Shown here: positions 1-8,981 of the stretch, one piece after another
Numbering within the stretch: position 1 is the first letter of the stretch
Layout: each line of letters starts with the position of its first letter
Source: Oscillospiraceae bacterium
Lineage (GTDB): Bacteria > Bacillota > Clostridia > Oscillospirales > Ruminococcaceae
Length of the DNA stretch: 64,000 bases
Assembly: GCA_017847885.1 (NCBI GenBank)
Contig: JAGAUA010000055.1
Location: 62,001 to 126,000, forward strand
Reading direction: 5' to 3'
Made by a program: the position numbers and the translations under genes
Notes under the pieces: generated by a model
Told to the model about the DNA's origin: nothing
The model's database searches: none
What the model saw: the letters and a program-made list of their open reading frames with translations, nothing else

Positions 1-39
1 CCTGCCCCTTTCAGCGCTGTCCGACAACGTCATCAGTCA

Positions 40-393
40 TCACTCCAGATATTTTTTTATATCGACCTCATGACCGTCCTGCCACAGACGTTCAAGGTTA
101 TAAAACTCGCGGGTCTCCTTATAAAAAATGTGGACCACCACATCGGAATAATCAAGGATAATCCAGTTTGAGCCGTTGTTTCCCTGAACCTGTCTCGGCT
201 CGGCGCCCATTTCCTTTAGGCGGAATTCAAGCTCGTCCGCAAGAGATTTTGTATGGGTCGTTGAAGTACCGTTTGCAATTATAAAATAGTCGGCAATTAT
301 AGTCAGGTCCTTGATGCCGATAACGCGGATATCCTCCGCTTTTTTGCTGTCAAGTATCTTCACAGCGGCGGTAAGCAGTTCTTCCTGAGTCAT
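40..393 (-). CDS. rsfS: Ribosomal silencing factor RsfS
   Basis: Binds ribosomal protein L14 (uL14) on the large subunit and blocks subunit joining when nutrients are scarce. The 117 residues match the family's usual length, and the Iojap/RsfS core is seen in the stretch around DYFIIANGTS (residues 35-45) and the conserved WIILDYSDVVVHIF region (about 77-90). The ATG at 393 overlaps the stop of yqeK (ATGA), so the two are translationally coupled. It is the last gene visible in a minus-strand run with yqeK, nadD, yhbY and tsaD, a common Firmicutes order. The 39 bases beyond its stop show no recognisable gene. Confidence 0.95.
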   Translation of the reverse strand: MTQEELLTAAVKILDSKKAEDIRVIGIKDLTIIADYFIIANGTSTTHTKSLADELEFRLKEMGAEPRQVQGNNGSNWIILDYSDVVVHIFYKETREFYNLERLWQDGHEVDIKKYLE

Positions 394-986
394 TCTTCGT
401 CATTCCTTTCCTTTTCTTTCTTTTTTAACACGTAATGATTATACGCTTCTATCGTGTGGTAAGGAAGCATTGAGCCTTTTGCGGCAACGTCTGTAACGGA
501 AAACTTCAACGCTTCAAGCATAGCCTTGTCCATGCTTTGAAAAGCAAGCTTCCGCATTTTGTTCACGTCCTTGTAGTTACGGTCTGCGGAAATAAGGTCT
601 GCTATGTATATTATCTCCTCCAGCCTGCTCATGCCAGCCCTGCCCACGGTATGGTATCTCACCGCGTTCAGCAGGTCGCCGTCATGGATATGCAGAACTG
701 TCTCGGCATAGTATGCGCCTGCTATCGCATGAAAAAGCGGCGGCGTGACCCGCTCTACATCGGACACGTTCATATCCGAATGTAAGACCATTTCAAGCTG
801 TTCATCCTTGGGTATTTCCTTGCAAATATCGTGCATCAGTCCTGCAAGGTACGCCTTTTCCGGGTCGGGATAATCATAATGCAGCGCAAGCTTTTTTGCT
901 TCGTCGGCAACGTTCAGGCTATGCTGAAATCTTTTTCCCGAAAGCCGTATGCCAAGAATATCCTTGATCTCTGAAGCGGAATACAC
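390..986 (-). CDS. yqeK: HD-domain hydrolase YqeK (Ap4A hydrolase type)
   Basis: YqeK-family proteins are metal-dependent HD phosphohydrolases that split diadenosine tetraphosphate symmetrically to ADP. The HD signature is visible: H22 in FQHSLNVADEA, the His-Asp pair in LAGLMHDICKE (about 47-57), and later H110-type residues in VRYHTVGRAG and the Asp in IYIADLISADR. Length 198 aa is normal. The start is a GTG at 986 with a strong Shine-Dalgarno (AAGGGGGAG) 5 nt upstream. It sits between nadD and rsfS, a frequent Firmicutes arrangement, and overlaps rsfS by 4 bp. Confidence 0.93.
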   Translation of the reverse strand: MYSASEIKDILGIRLSGKRFQHSLNVADEAKKLALHYDYPDPEKAYLAGLMHDICKEIPKDEQLEMVLHSDMNVSDVERVTPPLFHAIAGAYYAETVLHIHDGDLLNAVRYHTVGRAGMSRLEEIIYIADLISADRNYKDVNKMRKLAFQSMDKAMLEALKFSVTDVAAKGSMLPYHTIEAYNHYVLKKKEKERNDEE

Positions 987-998
987 GGAAACTCCCCC

Positions 999-1610
999 TT
1001 ATCGGACGGTATAGAGCTTATGCTCCAATATATATTTTACTACATTTTTCGGAACATAGCAAGATATATCCTGATTTTTTATAATTTTTTCACGAATTTC
1101 TGTGGACGACATCTCATACGCGTCGGTGCTGACAAGCAAAACCTCTCCGTGCTTTCTAAGCTTTTCCGCCTGCGCTTCAAGCTTGTCCATGTCCGCTTCG
1201 CCGTCCTCACGGGAAGCTGCGATAACGGTACACATCGAAAGTATCTCCTCGTAATTCCGCCACTTTTCAAATGACAGCAGCATATCGCTGCCCATGATGA
1301 AAAACAGCTTGTCCTCGGGGTAAGCTGCACGGAAATGCCGCAGAGTATTTACCGTATAGCTGACCTCTGAAAGTGAAATCTCATAGTCGCTGACGGTGAC
1401 GAAAGGCATATCCTCAAATGCGAGCCTGCACATTTCAAAGCGGTCTGCTGCGGCGGCAGGCTTGCGCTCATTATTCTGCTTGAACGGGGAAATTGCCGTG
1501 GGCATAACGATAACTTGGTCAAGCTTCACCTTGCCGCAGATCTGTCTGACAAGGTTAACGTGACCGTTGTGTATCGGGTCGAAGCTTCCGCCAAAAATTG
1601 CGCGGCGCAT
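999..1610 (-). CDS. nadD: Nicotinate-nucleotide adenylyltransferase
   Basis: Transfers AMP from ATP to nicotinate mononucleotide to form deamido-NAD, the penultimate step of NAD synthesis. The nucleotidyltransferase signature GGSFDPIHNGHV is at residues 7-18 (the HxGH motif), and the second nucleotide-binding motif SSTEIREK is at about 168-175. Length 203 aa is typical. Its ATG overlaps the last base of the yhbY stop (TAATG), so it is part of the same transcript. Only 12 bp separate it from yqeK. Confidence 0.96.
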   Translation of the reverse strand: MRRAIFGGSFDPIHNGHVNLVRQICGKVKLDQVIVMPTAISPFKQNNERKPAAAADRFEMCRLAFEDMPFVTVSDYEISLSEVSYTVNTLRHFRAAYPEDKLFFIMGSDMLLSFEKWRNYEEILSMCTVIAASREDGEADMDKLEAQAEKLRKHGEVLLVSTDAYEMSSTEIREKIIKNQDISCYVPKNVVKYILEHKLYTVR

Positions 1611-1903
1611 TACTTTACCTTAATGTCGATTTTCGGATTTTGAGGGTTGCGCTTGAAAAGCACGAACTTGTTTCCGATAACCTGCACGACCTCTGATTTT
1701 GTCTTTTCCGCAAGCTCGTTTGCCGCCTCGGCAGGAGAAAGCATACAGCCGTCCTGAACCTTCATTTTGATAAGCTCTCTCGCTTTAAGTGCGTCGGAAA
1801 CCTGAGTTACCAGCGTGTCGATTATGCCGTTTTTGCCAACCTGCAAAATCGTATCCTCCGTTGAAGCAATGCTTCTGAGTTTTGCTCTCTGTTTGCTGTT
1901 CAT
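1610..1903 (-). CDS. yhbY: YhbY/CRM-domain RNA-binding protein
   Basis: Single CRM-fold RNA-binding protein associated with 50S assembly intermediates. The 97 residues begin with the typical LRSIAST segment and carry the GxxG-type loop QVGKNGI (about 22-28) followed by the ALKARELIKMKV helix-strand pair. It is the usual size for a stand-alone CRM protein. It lies 12 bp after tsaD and one base overlaps nadD, linking ribosome assembly with the NAD and silencing-factor genes of this operon. Confidence 0.93.
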   Translation of the reverse strand: MNSKQRAKLRSIASTEDTILQVGKNGIIDTLVTQVSDALKARELIKMKVQDGCMLSPAEAANELAEKTKSEVVQVIGNKFVLFKRNPQNPKIDIKVK

Positions 1904-1915
1904 ATAATCAATCCT

Positions 1916-2950
1916 TTACTGTTTAATGGAAATATCATCAAGTGAAAGAGTTGCCACCGCGTTAAGGCTTTCGTCGGCGCGCCTGCCTGCAAGGTAGTCG
2001 TAATACGCCTGACAGCCTATCATTGCCGCATTGTCGCCGCAGAGGAACATTGCAGGCATATAAAGCTTGAAGCCGTTCTGCGCGCACTTCTTTTCAAGCA
2101 GCGCTCTTACCGCTGAGTTTGCCGAAACTCCTCCTGCAAGGGCAACGGTTTTGTAGCCGTACTCCTTGGCAGCGTTTATCGTGCGCTCAACAAGTATCTC
2201 GGAAATTGTTTTCTGGAAAGCCGCCGCAAGGTCGTTTCTGTTGACGGTCTCCCCTTTTTGTTCGGCGTTGTGGACGATGTTTATCACCGCAGTTTTAAGT
2301 CCCGAAAAGGAAAAATCAAACTCATTCCCCGTAACCTTAGGGTGAGGAAGCTTGTACGCCTCGGGATTGCCCTCCTTAGCCGCCTTGTCGATATGCACGC
2401 CGCCGGGATACGGGAAGCCCAACACCCTTGCCGCCTTGTCAAAGGCTTCGCCTGCGGCATCGTCGCGAGTCCTGCCGATAACGCGGAATTTCGTGTAGTC
2501 CAGCACCTCGATAATGTGTGAGTGTCCGCCGCTTGCCACAAGGCAGAGATAGGGCGGTTTAAGCGGCTCGGGACTGTCCGCGCTGGTCAGGTAGTTTGCG
2601 GCGATATGTCCTGCGATATGGTGGGTGGGAATAAGCGGCTTTCCCGTCGCCATTGCAAGTCCCTTTGCAAAGCTTGTGCCCACAAGAAGCGCGCCGATAA
2701 GCCCCGGAGCGTAGGTCACCGCAAAAGCGTCAATATCGTCAAGGGTGCATTTTGCCTCGTCAAGGGCGCGGGTAACAACATCAAGAATGTTTTCGCAATG
2801 CCGCCTTGAAGCTATCTCGGGAACAACGCCGCCGTACTTTTTATGCTCCTCGATTTGTGAAGCAACAATGTTGGAGTGAATGATTTTTCCGTCCTCCACG
2901 ACCGCCGCCGCGGTCTCGTCACAGGAGCTTTCTATTGCAAGAATTTTCAT
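1916..2950 (-). CDS. tsaD: tRNA N6-adenosine threonylcarbamoyltransferase
   Basis: Catalytic subunit that transfers threonylcarbamoyl to A37 of ANN-decoding tRNAs. The ASKHA ATPase fold starts with ILAIESSCDETAAAVV; the iron-binding HxxxH motif is HHIAGHI (about 110-116), and the glycine-rich phosphate loop is LVASGGHSHI. Length 344 aa is normal. The partner genes tsaB/tsaE are not in the window; the adjacent gene rimI is a frequent neighbour. Gap to rimI is about 12 bp, consistent with one transcript. Confidence 0.97.
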   Translation of the reverse strand: MKILAIESSCDETAAAVVEDGKIIHSNIVASQIEEHKKYGGVVPEIASRRHCENILDVVTRALDEAKCTLDDIDAFAVTYAPGLIGALLVGTSFAKGLAMATGKPLIPTHHIAGHIAANYLTSADSPEPLKPPYLCLVASGGHSHIIEVLDYTKFRVIGRTRDDAAGEAFDKAARVLGFPYPGGVHIDKAAKEGNPEAYKLPHPKVTGNEFDFSFSGLKTAVINIVHNAEQKGETVNRNDLAAAFQKTISEILVERTINAAKEYGYKTVALAGGVSANSAVRALLEKKCAQNGFKLYMPAMFLCGDNAAMIGCQAYYDYLAGRRADESLNAVATLSLDDISIKQ

Positions 2951-2962
2951 TTTACCATTTCC

Positions 2963-3409
2963 TTATTTCTGTAATTTCTTTGTCATCAGCACAGCGTTTT
3001 CTTTCGGGTCGGAGTAAAAATTTTTCCTCATGCCCACTCGCTCAAAGCCGTGTTTTTCGTATAGCGAAATTGCCGCGGAATTGCTTTCCCGAACTTCAAG
3101 CCCAACCGCTTCAACACATTCGGGAAGCGCCGAGAAAAAAGCCTCAAGAAGCTTTCCGCCGACTCCTTTTCTGCGGTACTCCTCCGCCGCTGCCACGCTG
3201 TAAATATCGGCACTGTCGAGGACGTACACGCCTGTTATAAAGCCGCAGACCGCACCGTCACAAATTGCCGCAAGAGTGACCGCATTGTCCTGCGCAAGTG
3301 CGTTTGCAAAAGCAGTCTCGCTCCATGGTTGCGGTATGCTCATGCGCTCAATTTCGGCGATTGCGGAAACGTCCTTCAAAACCGCTTTTCTTACTATTAT
3401 ATCACTCAT
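2963..3409 (-). CDS. rimI: Ribosomal-protein-alanine N-acetyltransferase RimI
   Basis: GNAT-fold enzyme that acetylates the N-terminal alanine of S18 (bS18) and related substrates. The acetyl-CoA pyrophosphate loop is EEYRRKGVGGKLL, and the C-terminal SAISLYEKHGFERVG block is typical of RimI. A longer reading from a TTG at 3424 is possible, but the ATG at 3409 (MSDIIVRKA) fits the family start; its ribosome-binding sequence GAAAAGGTG is close. From this start it overlaps the dusB end by 8 bp. It follows tsaD in gene order, as in many Firmicutes. Confidence 0.92.
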   Translation of the reverse strand: MSDIIVRKAVLKDVSAIAEIERMSIPQPWSETAFANALAQDNAVTLAAICDGAVCGFITGVYVLDSADIYSVAAAEEYRRKGVGGKLLEAFFSALPECVEAVGLEVRESNSAAISLYEKHGFERVGMRKNFYSDPKENAVLMTKKLQK

Positions 3410-4379
3410 TGCACCTTTTCGCAACCTCTTCGCAAAGTTCCCTCAAATCCTCCGTGCAGGACAGCTTTCCGCAGCGGTTTCTAAGCTCCGCCGCACCCGG
3501 CATACCCTTCAAATAATAGGCGCACTGCCGCCTTGCCTCGCTCATGCCAATACGCTCGCCCTTGTATTTTACCGCAAGCTCAACCTGCCTGCACATCATA
3601 TCGAGCCGCTCGTTAAGTGTCGGCTCGGGCAGTACCTCCCCCGTTTCAAGGTAATGCTTTATCTGCCCGAAAAGCCACGGCTTTCCATAGCTTCCGCGAC
3701 CTATCATAACAAGGTCACAGCCTGTTTGACGGTACATCTCCGCCGCCGTTTCGGGGGAATTCACATCGCCGTTTCCTATGACGGGAATTTTCACGGCTTC
3801 CTTAACAAGGCGGATAATTTCCCAATCAGCTTTGCCGTAATACATCTGATTTTTGGTGCGCCCGTGTACCGCTACTGCCGCCGCGCCTGCCTGCTCCATT
3901 GCCTTTGCAAACTCAACAGCGTTGACGTTCTGCTCGTCCCAGCCCTTGCGAAATTTTACCGTAACGGGCACAGGTACTGCCTTTGCCGCCGCTTCAACGA
4001 TTTCCGCCGCAAGCCTTATATCCTTCATAAGCGCGCTGCCTGCGCCGTTTCCTGCGACCTTAGGCACGGGACAGCCCATGTTTATGTCGATGATGTCGGG
4101 GCGGTACTCCATAAGCCGTTTTGCCGCCTCGGCGATGAACTCAGGCTCGCTGCCGAAAAGCTGCAAGGCATATGGGCGCTCGCTTTCCAGAACGGTGCAA
4201 AGCTCCTCGGTCTTGCGGTCGGAGTAGCACAAGCCCTTTGCGGAAATCATCTCCGACACCATGTATGCACAGCCGTTTTCCTTGCAAAGCGCGCGGTATG
4301 CTCTGTCCGCAACCGAAGCCATAGGCGCAAGCGCCGCCGTTTTTTCAATTTTTATGTTTCCGATATAGATATATTCCAA
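3402..4379 (-). CDS. dusB: tRNA-dihydrouridine synthase (DusB type)
   Basis: FMN- and NADPH-dependent enzyme reducing uridine in the tRNA D-loop or arm. The TIM-barrel core shows LAPMASVADRAYR at the N-terminus, the catalytic-cysteine motif INMGCPVPKVAGNGAGSAL (about 97-115), the HGRTKNQMY phosphate-site motif and the FMN-binding MIGRGSYGKPWLF. Length 325 aa is normal. The start is a TTG at 4379, supported by GAAAGGAAG 6-7 nt upstream; no in-frame ATG precedes the core. It lies downstream of the AT-rich HExxH gene. Confidence 0.94.
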   Translation of the reverse strand: MEYIYIGNIKIEKTAALAPMASVADRAYRALCKENGCAYMVSEMISAKGLCYSDRKTEELCTVLESERPYALQLFGSEPEFIAEAAKRLMEYRPDIIDINMGCPVPKVAGNGAGSALMKDIRLAAEIVEAAAKAVPVPVTVKFRKGWDEQNVNAVEFAKAMEQAGAAAVAVHGRTKNQMYYGKADWEIIRLVKEAVKIPVIGNGDVNSPETAAEMYRQTGCDLVMIGRGSYGKPWLFGQIKHYLETGEVLPEPTLNERLDMMCRQVELAVKYKGERIGMSEARRQCAYYLKGMPGAAELRNRCGKLSCTEDLRELCEEVAKRCNE

Positions 4380-4455
4380 ATGGGTACTTCCTTTCGGTTA
4401 CCGATAAGTATTATTACGCAATATAATTTCTATTGGCATGCCTTTTCTACGCAGA

Positions 4456-5187
4456 TTATTTTAAGCTTTTCCCCATACTTTCGACATTACTTACAATTTC
4501 TATTCCTAATCTCATAAATTCAGAAATAGAATTACATCTATACAGTCTTCTAAAATACTCCATCATATTTTGACCTTCAAAATTAAACTCATAAAAGTGT
4601 TTGTGTGCCGGATATTCACTAACACAATATTGTTTTAATTTCGTTTCAAAAAATATAGCATCAATTGCTATTTCAGAAAATGTCCAGACAACAGACTCGT
4701 TATATTTATCCTGAAACAACTTATACCACTTATCAAACCAATAATAATGAATTAATTCATGAATACAAATCTCCAGCATCTCGTTGCCGGATTTTCTATA
4801 ATTTATATAAATTTGTTTTTTCTCAAAATCGTATGGACACACACAATTTATACTTAAAAATGCTTTAATCAAAGACTTACTCTGCTGACATTCAAAAATA
4901 TTGCACAATATTTGATTTATTTTTTGTTTTTTTAGATTCCACAAAATATCAATGGTTTTTAACTTCTCATCCATTGATTTTGCACTTTTTACTTGCTCTG
5001 TTTGAACAACTCGAGTCACTATTTTTTCTAAATCAGCTCTGTTTTTATCGACAATTTCTTTTATTGGTAAATCAAAAAAATCGCAAATATATTTTTTTAC
5101 TCGGCTATGTTCCGTTCCTAAGTTAAGAAGATTGACAATACTTGAGATATCATCATCTAATGAGTTTTTCTGAAAAACAATGTCCAT
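4456..5187 (-). CDS. Putative HExxH metalloprotease, AT-rich cassette gene
   Basis: I do not recognise the family. The 243-residue product carries a zinc-protease-like motif HELIHYYWF at about residues 142-150, preceded by an extended strand with acidic and aromatic residues, and a later glutamate in TFSEIAIDAIFFE (about 169-181) that could be the third ligand. There is no signal peptide or membrane span, so it is probably cytoplasmic. The start ATG has AGGGGG 5 nt upstream. Base composition is much more AT-rich than the neighbours, and it has its own promoter, which suggests a transferred cassette inserted into the polA-dusB run. It could be a toxin-like or regulatory peptidase; the substrate is unknown. 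Confidence 0.6.
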   Translation of the reverse strand: MDIVFQKNSLDDDISSIVNLLNLGTEHSRVKKYICDFFDLPIKEIVDKNRADLEKIVTRVVQTEQVKSAKSMDEKLKTIDILWNLKKQKINQILCNIFECQQSKSLIKAFLSINCVCPYDFEKKQIYINYRKSGNEMLEICIHELIHYYWFDKWYKLFQDKYNESVVWTFSEIAIDAIFFETKLKQYCVSEYPAHKHFYEFNFEGQNMMEYFRRLYRCNSISEFMRLGIEIVSNVESMGKSLK

Positions 5188-5254
5188 ATTTTCCCCCTAC
5201 CAATGAAAGACTTAATTTCGTCAAAAGCCTTTCTTAACTCACTCTTTTCTTAGA

Positions 5255-5283
5255 ATTATATACCTAAAATTTCGATTTATCAA
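5255..5283 (-). promoter_or_regulatory. Sigma-A-type promoter of the HExxH gene
   Basis: On the minus strand TTGATA, a 17-bp spacer and TATAAT lie about 70 bp before the ATG at 5187. This gives the AT-rich gene its own transcription start. Confidence 0.75.
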
Positions 5284-5297
5284 CCCACTGTAAATTC

Positions 5298-5807
5298 TCA
5301 CCGCAATAATATCACAACATCAATGAGAATTGACCCGATAAGTACGGCGGCGGTAATTTTCAGCGCTTTGCCGCTCATTCTGTCCGTAACATATTTCGCC
5401 GCAGGGTGCAGAAGCTTTACAAGAAGCACGCACAGCACCCCGAAAATAAGGCTGCTGCCGAGAGCAATCCTGCCGTCAAAATTGAACTTCCAGTCATAGT
5501 AATCCCACAGCCGTTCCTCCGTGAAAAAATCCAGCAGATACGATGCAGCAAGCTCGGCGGCGGTGGTAAGCAGCGTACCGAAAACAAATATTTTCGGTAC
5601 GCTTTTTTCCTTACGGAAAATAAATAGCAAAGCCATTGCGCAGAAGCCGTATATCGGGCAAATCGGCAGGTGAAGCCAGCCCCGCTCCGCAAACCGCCCC
5701 CACACTATTGAAGTGAGAATTGTTTCGTATGCCCAGCCGATAAAGCCGTAAAACACTAACTCAATCGCAAGCGCCGAAATCGTTTCGGACTTAGCCCTTT
5801 GCGTCAT
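5298..5807 (-). CDS. CmpB-type (PF06541, putative ABC-transporter type IV) membrane protein
   Basis: Multi-spanning membrane protein of the family once named DUF1113/ABC_trans_CmpB; its biochemical role is not established. The family motif is visible: GWAYETI in the first span, then ERGWLHLPICPIYGF (about residues 42-56 from this start). Four to five hydrophobic segments follow, ending near the C-terminus. The reading frame is open to 5915, but the ATG at 5807 (MTQRAKSETIS) is the sensible start because the extra 36 residues are Arg/Trp-rich and lie inside polA. It overlaps the polA stop by 17 bp and is probably co-transcribed with it. Confidence 0.8.
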   Translation of the reverse strand: MTQRAKSETISALAIELVFYGFIGWAYETILTSIVWGRFAERGWLHLPICPIYGFCAMALLFIFRKEKSVPKIFVFGTLLTTAAELAASYLLDFFTEERLWDYYDWKFNFDGRIALGSSLIFGVLCVLLVKLLHPAAKYVTDRMSGKALKITAAVLIGSILIDVVILLR

Positions 5808-8328
5808 ACCATGTCCTGCCCTTTGCAACGTCGGCGGTAAGGGGAATATCCAGCTTTGCCGCGCTTCGCATCTCCTCGCCCAGCACCGCCGAGGCGCGCT
5901 CCGCGTCCTTTTCACTCACCTCAATGATAAGCTCGTCGTGTACCTGCAAGATAAGCCGCGCGTCAAGCTTTTCCGCTTTCAGCCGCTTGTAGACCTTTAT
6001 CATCGCGATTTTGATTATGTCCGCCGCGGTGCCCTGAATAGGCGCGTTCATTGCCGCGCGCTTGCCGAACGCCTGAATATTCTTGTTGGAATTTTTCAGC
6101 TCGGGAATAGGTCTGCGCCTGCCGAACATCGTTACCGCATAGCCCTTCTCCTGCGCGTCGGCAACGGTTTGCTCCATAAAGCTTTTAACGCCGGGATATT
6201 TCGCAAGGTAATTCTTGATATATCTGTCCGCCTCGGCAACGGTTACGCCGATGTCCTTTGAAAGCGAGAACGCGCCGATACCGTAAACAATGCCGAAGTT
6301 TACCGCCTTTGCCGCACGGCGCATCTCTGATGTGACCATATTCGCAGGCATATCGAAAACCTGCGCGGCAGTAGCGGTGTGGATATCCATGCCCTTGTTG
6401 AAGCCGTCCTGCATATTTTTGTCGCCGCTCATGTGGGAGAGTATCCGCAGTTCGATTTGGCTGTAATCCGCATCAAGAAGCACGTACCCCTCCTCGGCAA
6501 CAAAAAATTTACGCATATTTCTTCCCAGCTCGGTACGGACGGGAATGTTCTGCACATTCGGCTCGGCGGAGGAAATTCGTCCCGTTCTGGTTTCCGTCTG
6601 CTTGAATACCGAGTGGACTCTGCCGTCCTCGGCGACGACCTTGAGCAGACCCTCCACATAGGTGGAATTCAGCTTTGAAAGCTGGCGGTACTGCAAAATT
6701 GCGTCAACAATTTCGTGCTTGTCGCGGAGATTTTCCAGAACGTCCGCATTGGTGGAGTAACCCGTTTTGGTCTTCTTGCCTGCAGGGAGTCCCATTTCTT
6801 CAAAAAGCACGACCCCAAGCTGTTTCGGAGAGCCGATGTTGAACTCGTGTCCTGCCATAAAATAAATCTGCTGTTCGAGACCCGTCATTTCCTCGGTAAG
6901 CTTTTCGCCGAACGCCTTTATGCCCTCGCGGTCAACGCGCACGCCGTAATGCTCCATCGAAGCCAGCACCTCGGTAAGAGGCAGCTCCACTTCGTCAAGA
7001 AGCCATGTCATGCCCTGCTTTTCCGTCTCCGCAAGCATTGTTGGAATAAGCGTGTCAAGGGCAGCAATTTCGGCAAATTCCCCCAAACCCTCATATGTGG
7101 GCGAGCCGTACTCGGCGCACATTCTCTCGGTCGTATACTCCGCAGAATTGGTGTTCAGCACATACCCCAGAATGTCTGCGTCGGCGGCAATATTTTTAAG
7201 CTCGGTGCCGTTTTCGATGCAGAAACGGTACACGGGCTTTGCGTTTGCGGTGTACTTTTTGCAATCCGAAGAAAGAAAATCAAGCTGCATTTTTTTGTCC
7301 GAAACGGTATAGATTTTACCGTCCGAAATAAGCTGCATAACGCCGTCTTTAATCAAGAAGGAAGCCTGCTCAAACGCAGTAATATCCCCCGAAAATTCGC
7401 CGCATACCGCATACTCCTTTTTAGTTGGAGCAACTGTTTCCGCCGCCGTTTCGGTTACCGCAGAAGGCTTTATCTTAAGGCGTTCAAGCAGCTTGAACAT
7501 TTCAAGCTCGGTAAGCAGCGATGAGATTTTTCCCTCGTCCGCTTCACCCGTTTTGTACGCCGAAATATCCGTTTCAATAGGCGCATTTTTCACAATAGTC
7601 GCAAGCCACTTGCTTTGCTCCGCATCGGCTTTTCCCGATTCAAGCTTTGCAAGCACGGACTTTGTTGCGGTCACTTCGCCGCTTTCAAGAGCAGAGTAAA
7701 GCCCCTCAATCGTGTGGTAGTCCTTGATAAGCTGGGTCGCGGTTTTCTCGCCGATGCCCTTAACGCCGCTGATGTTGTCGGAGCTGTCCCCCATCAGCGC
7801 TTTCAGGTCGATAAGCTCAATTGGCTTAATGCCGTAATCCTCGGTAAATTTCGCCTCGTCGTATTTTATCGTGCCCTTTGTGGTGTGGAGCATGACTGTC
7901 GTTCCGCCGCCGATAAGCTGGAGGGAATCCCTGTCCCCCGTGAGGATATAGCACTCGCCATTTTCGTCGGCGCAAAGCTTTGAAAGCGTACCGAGAATGT
8001 CGTCCGCCTCGTAGCCCTCGCACTCGATGACCTTTGCACCCAAGGCTTTCAGCAAATCCTTTATCATCGGCATTTGCTGTGCAAGCTCGTCGGGCATACC
8101 GTGGCGATTTGCCTTGTAGCTTGCCACGGCTTTATGACGGAATGTAGGCGCGCGCAGGTCGAAAGCCACGGCAATTCCGTCGGGGTGCAATTCGCCCACC
8201 ATAGCGAGGTAAATGTTCATAAATCCCGTCACGGCGTTGGTGTAAACGCCCTTTTTATTAGACAGCATTTTTATTCCGTAAAACGCGCGGTTCATAATGC
8301 TGTTACCGTCTATGGCAAGCAGTTTCAT
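5791..8328 (-). CDS. polA: DNA polymerase I
   Basis: Repair and Okazaki-fragment polymerase, 845 aa. The N-terminal 5'-3' exonuclease (about 1-290) begins LLAIDGNSIMNRAFYG and has the DADDILGTLS-type acidic cluster and the HhH motif GVKGIGEKTA. The central 3'-5' exonuclease-like region (about 300-460) lacks recognisable DEDD motifs, so proofreading is probably absent, as in Bacillus enzymes. The polymerase domain has motif A (DADYSQIELRILSHMSGD), motif B (RRAAKAVNFGIVYGIG) and motif C (LQVHDELIIE). It is followed by the CmpB-like gene and preceded by rdgB. Confidence 0.98.
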   Translation of the reverse strand: MKLLAIDGNSIMNRAFYGIKMLSNKKGVYTNAVTGFMNIYLAMVGELHPDGIAVAFDLRAPTFRHKAVASYKANRHGMPDELAQQMPMIKDLLKALGAKVIECEGYEADDILGTLSKLCADENGECYILTGDRDSLQLIGGGTTVMLHTTKGTIKYDEAKFTEDYGIKPIELIDLKALMGDSSDNISGVKGIGEKTATQLIKDYHTIEGLYSALESGEVTATKSVLAKLESGKADAEQSKWLATIVKNAPIETDISAYKTGEADEGKISSLLTELEMFKLLERLKIKPSAVTETAAETVAPTKKEYAVCGEFSGDITAFEQASFLIKDGVMQLISDGKIYTVSDKKMQLDFLSSDCKKYTANAKPVYRFCIENGTELKNIAADADILGYVLNTNSAEYTTERMCAEYGSPTYEGLGEFAEIAALDTLIPTMLAETEKQGMTWLLDEVELPLTEVLASMEHYGVRVDREGIKAFGEKLTEEMTGLEQQIYFMAGHEFNIGSPKQLGVVLFEEMGLPAGKKTKTGYSTNADVLENLRDKHEIVDAILQYRQLSKLNSTYVEGLLKVVAEDGRVHSVFKQTETRTGRISSAEPNVQNIPVRTELGRNMRKFFVAEEGYVLLDADYSQIELRILSHMSGDKNMQDGFNKGMDIHTATAAQVFDMPANMVTSEMRRAAKAVNFGIVYGIGAFSLSKDIGVTVAEADRYIKNYLAKYPGVKSFMEQTVADAQEKGYAVTMFGRRRPIPELKNSNKNIQAFGKRAAMNAPIQGTAADIIKIAMIKVYKRLKAEKLDARLILQVHDELIIEVSEKDAERASAVLGEEMRSAAKLDIPLTADVAKGRTWYDAKG

Positions 8329-8364
8329 AGCTTTTTACTCCTTTTATTTTTTTGCGGAAAGTGG

Positions 8365-8931
8365 TTACTTTACAAAAAATTCTTTCAGCTTTTTTAGCGC
8401 CAGCGCCCTGTGGCTGACTGCGTTTTTCTCCTCTGCTGAAAGCTCGGCAAAGGACTTTTCACCGTACATAAATATCGGGTCGTATCCGAAGCCGTTTGTG
8501 CCGCGGTTTTCGTAGCCTATCTTTCCGAAGCATTTTCCCTCAAAGTAGTGTTCCCAGCCCTTCTCGTCAATATAGCATATGCAGCAGGCAAAATCCGCCG
8601 TGCGATTCTCGTCGGGAACGTCCTTCATTTCTGCAAGCACCTTCGCCTTGCGCTGTCCCTCGGGAGCATATCTTGCGGAGTAAATTCCGGGCGCACCGTT
8701 CAGAGCTTCTATTTCAAGTCCGCTGTCGTCAGCAAGAACGGGAAGTCCCGTCATGTCATACACCGCTTTTGCTTTAAGGTACGCGTTTTCGGCAAAGGTT
8801 TTTCCCGTTTCCTCCACCTCAATGTCAGCGCCCGATTCCGCCTGGGAAAGCACCTCAATGCCCGCAGGTTCGAGTATCTCACGAATTTCGCGAAGCTTGT
8901 TTTTATTGTTTGACGCAAGAATTATTTTCAT
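8365..8931 (-). CDS. rdgB: XTP/dITP diphosphatase (RdgB/HAM1)
   Basis: Removes non-canonical purine triphosphates (ITP, dITP, XTP) from the pool. It opens with the family signature ILASNNKNKLREI, has the metal-site LPVLADDSGLEIEALNG (about 66-82) and ends with the GTNGFGYDPIF and SHRALALKKL motifs. The 188 aa are slightly short but complete. It lies 36 bp before polA on the same strand, and the two functions (pool cleaning and DNA synthesis) make co-expression plausible. Confidence 0.96.
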   Translation of the reverse strand: MKIILASNNKNKLREIREILEPAGIEVLSQAESGADIEVEETGKTFAENAYLKAKAVYDMTGLPVLADDSGLEIEALNGAPGIYSARYAPEGQRKAKVLAEMKDVPDENRTADFACCICYIDEKGWEHYFEGKCFGKIGYENRGTNGFGYDPIFMYGEKSFAELSAEEKNAVSHRALALKKLKEFFVK

Positions 8932-8981
8932 ATTCAGACCATTCCTCTCAGAATTTTATGCTTTGCAAAGCGAGGGAAAAA

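Noticed and set aside
1..39. Gene fragment at the left edge
   Set aside because: Too short to show any frame or motif.
3276..4517. 413-residue plus-strand frame opposite dusB
   Set aside because: Antisense to a clear dus gene and rich in Cys/His/Arg with no motif.
6715..7524. 269-residue plus-strand frame inside polA
   Set aside because: Shadow of polA; no start signal or family match.
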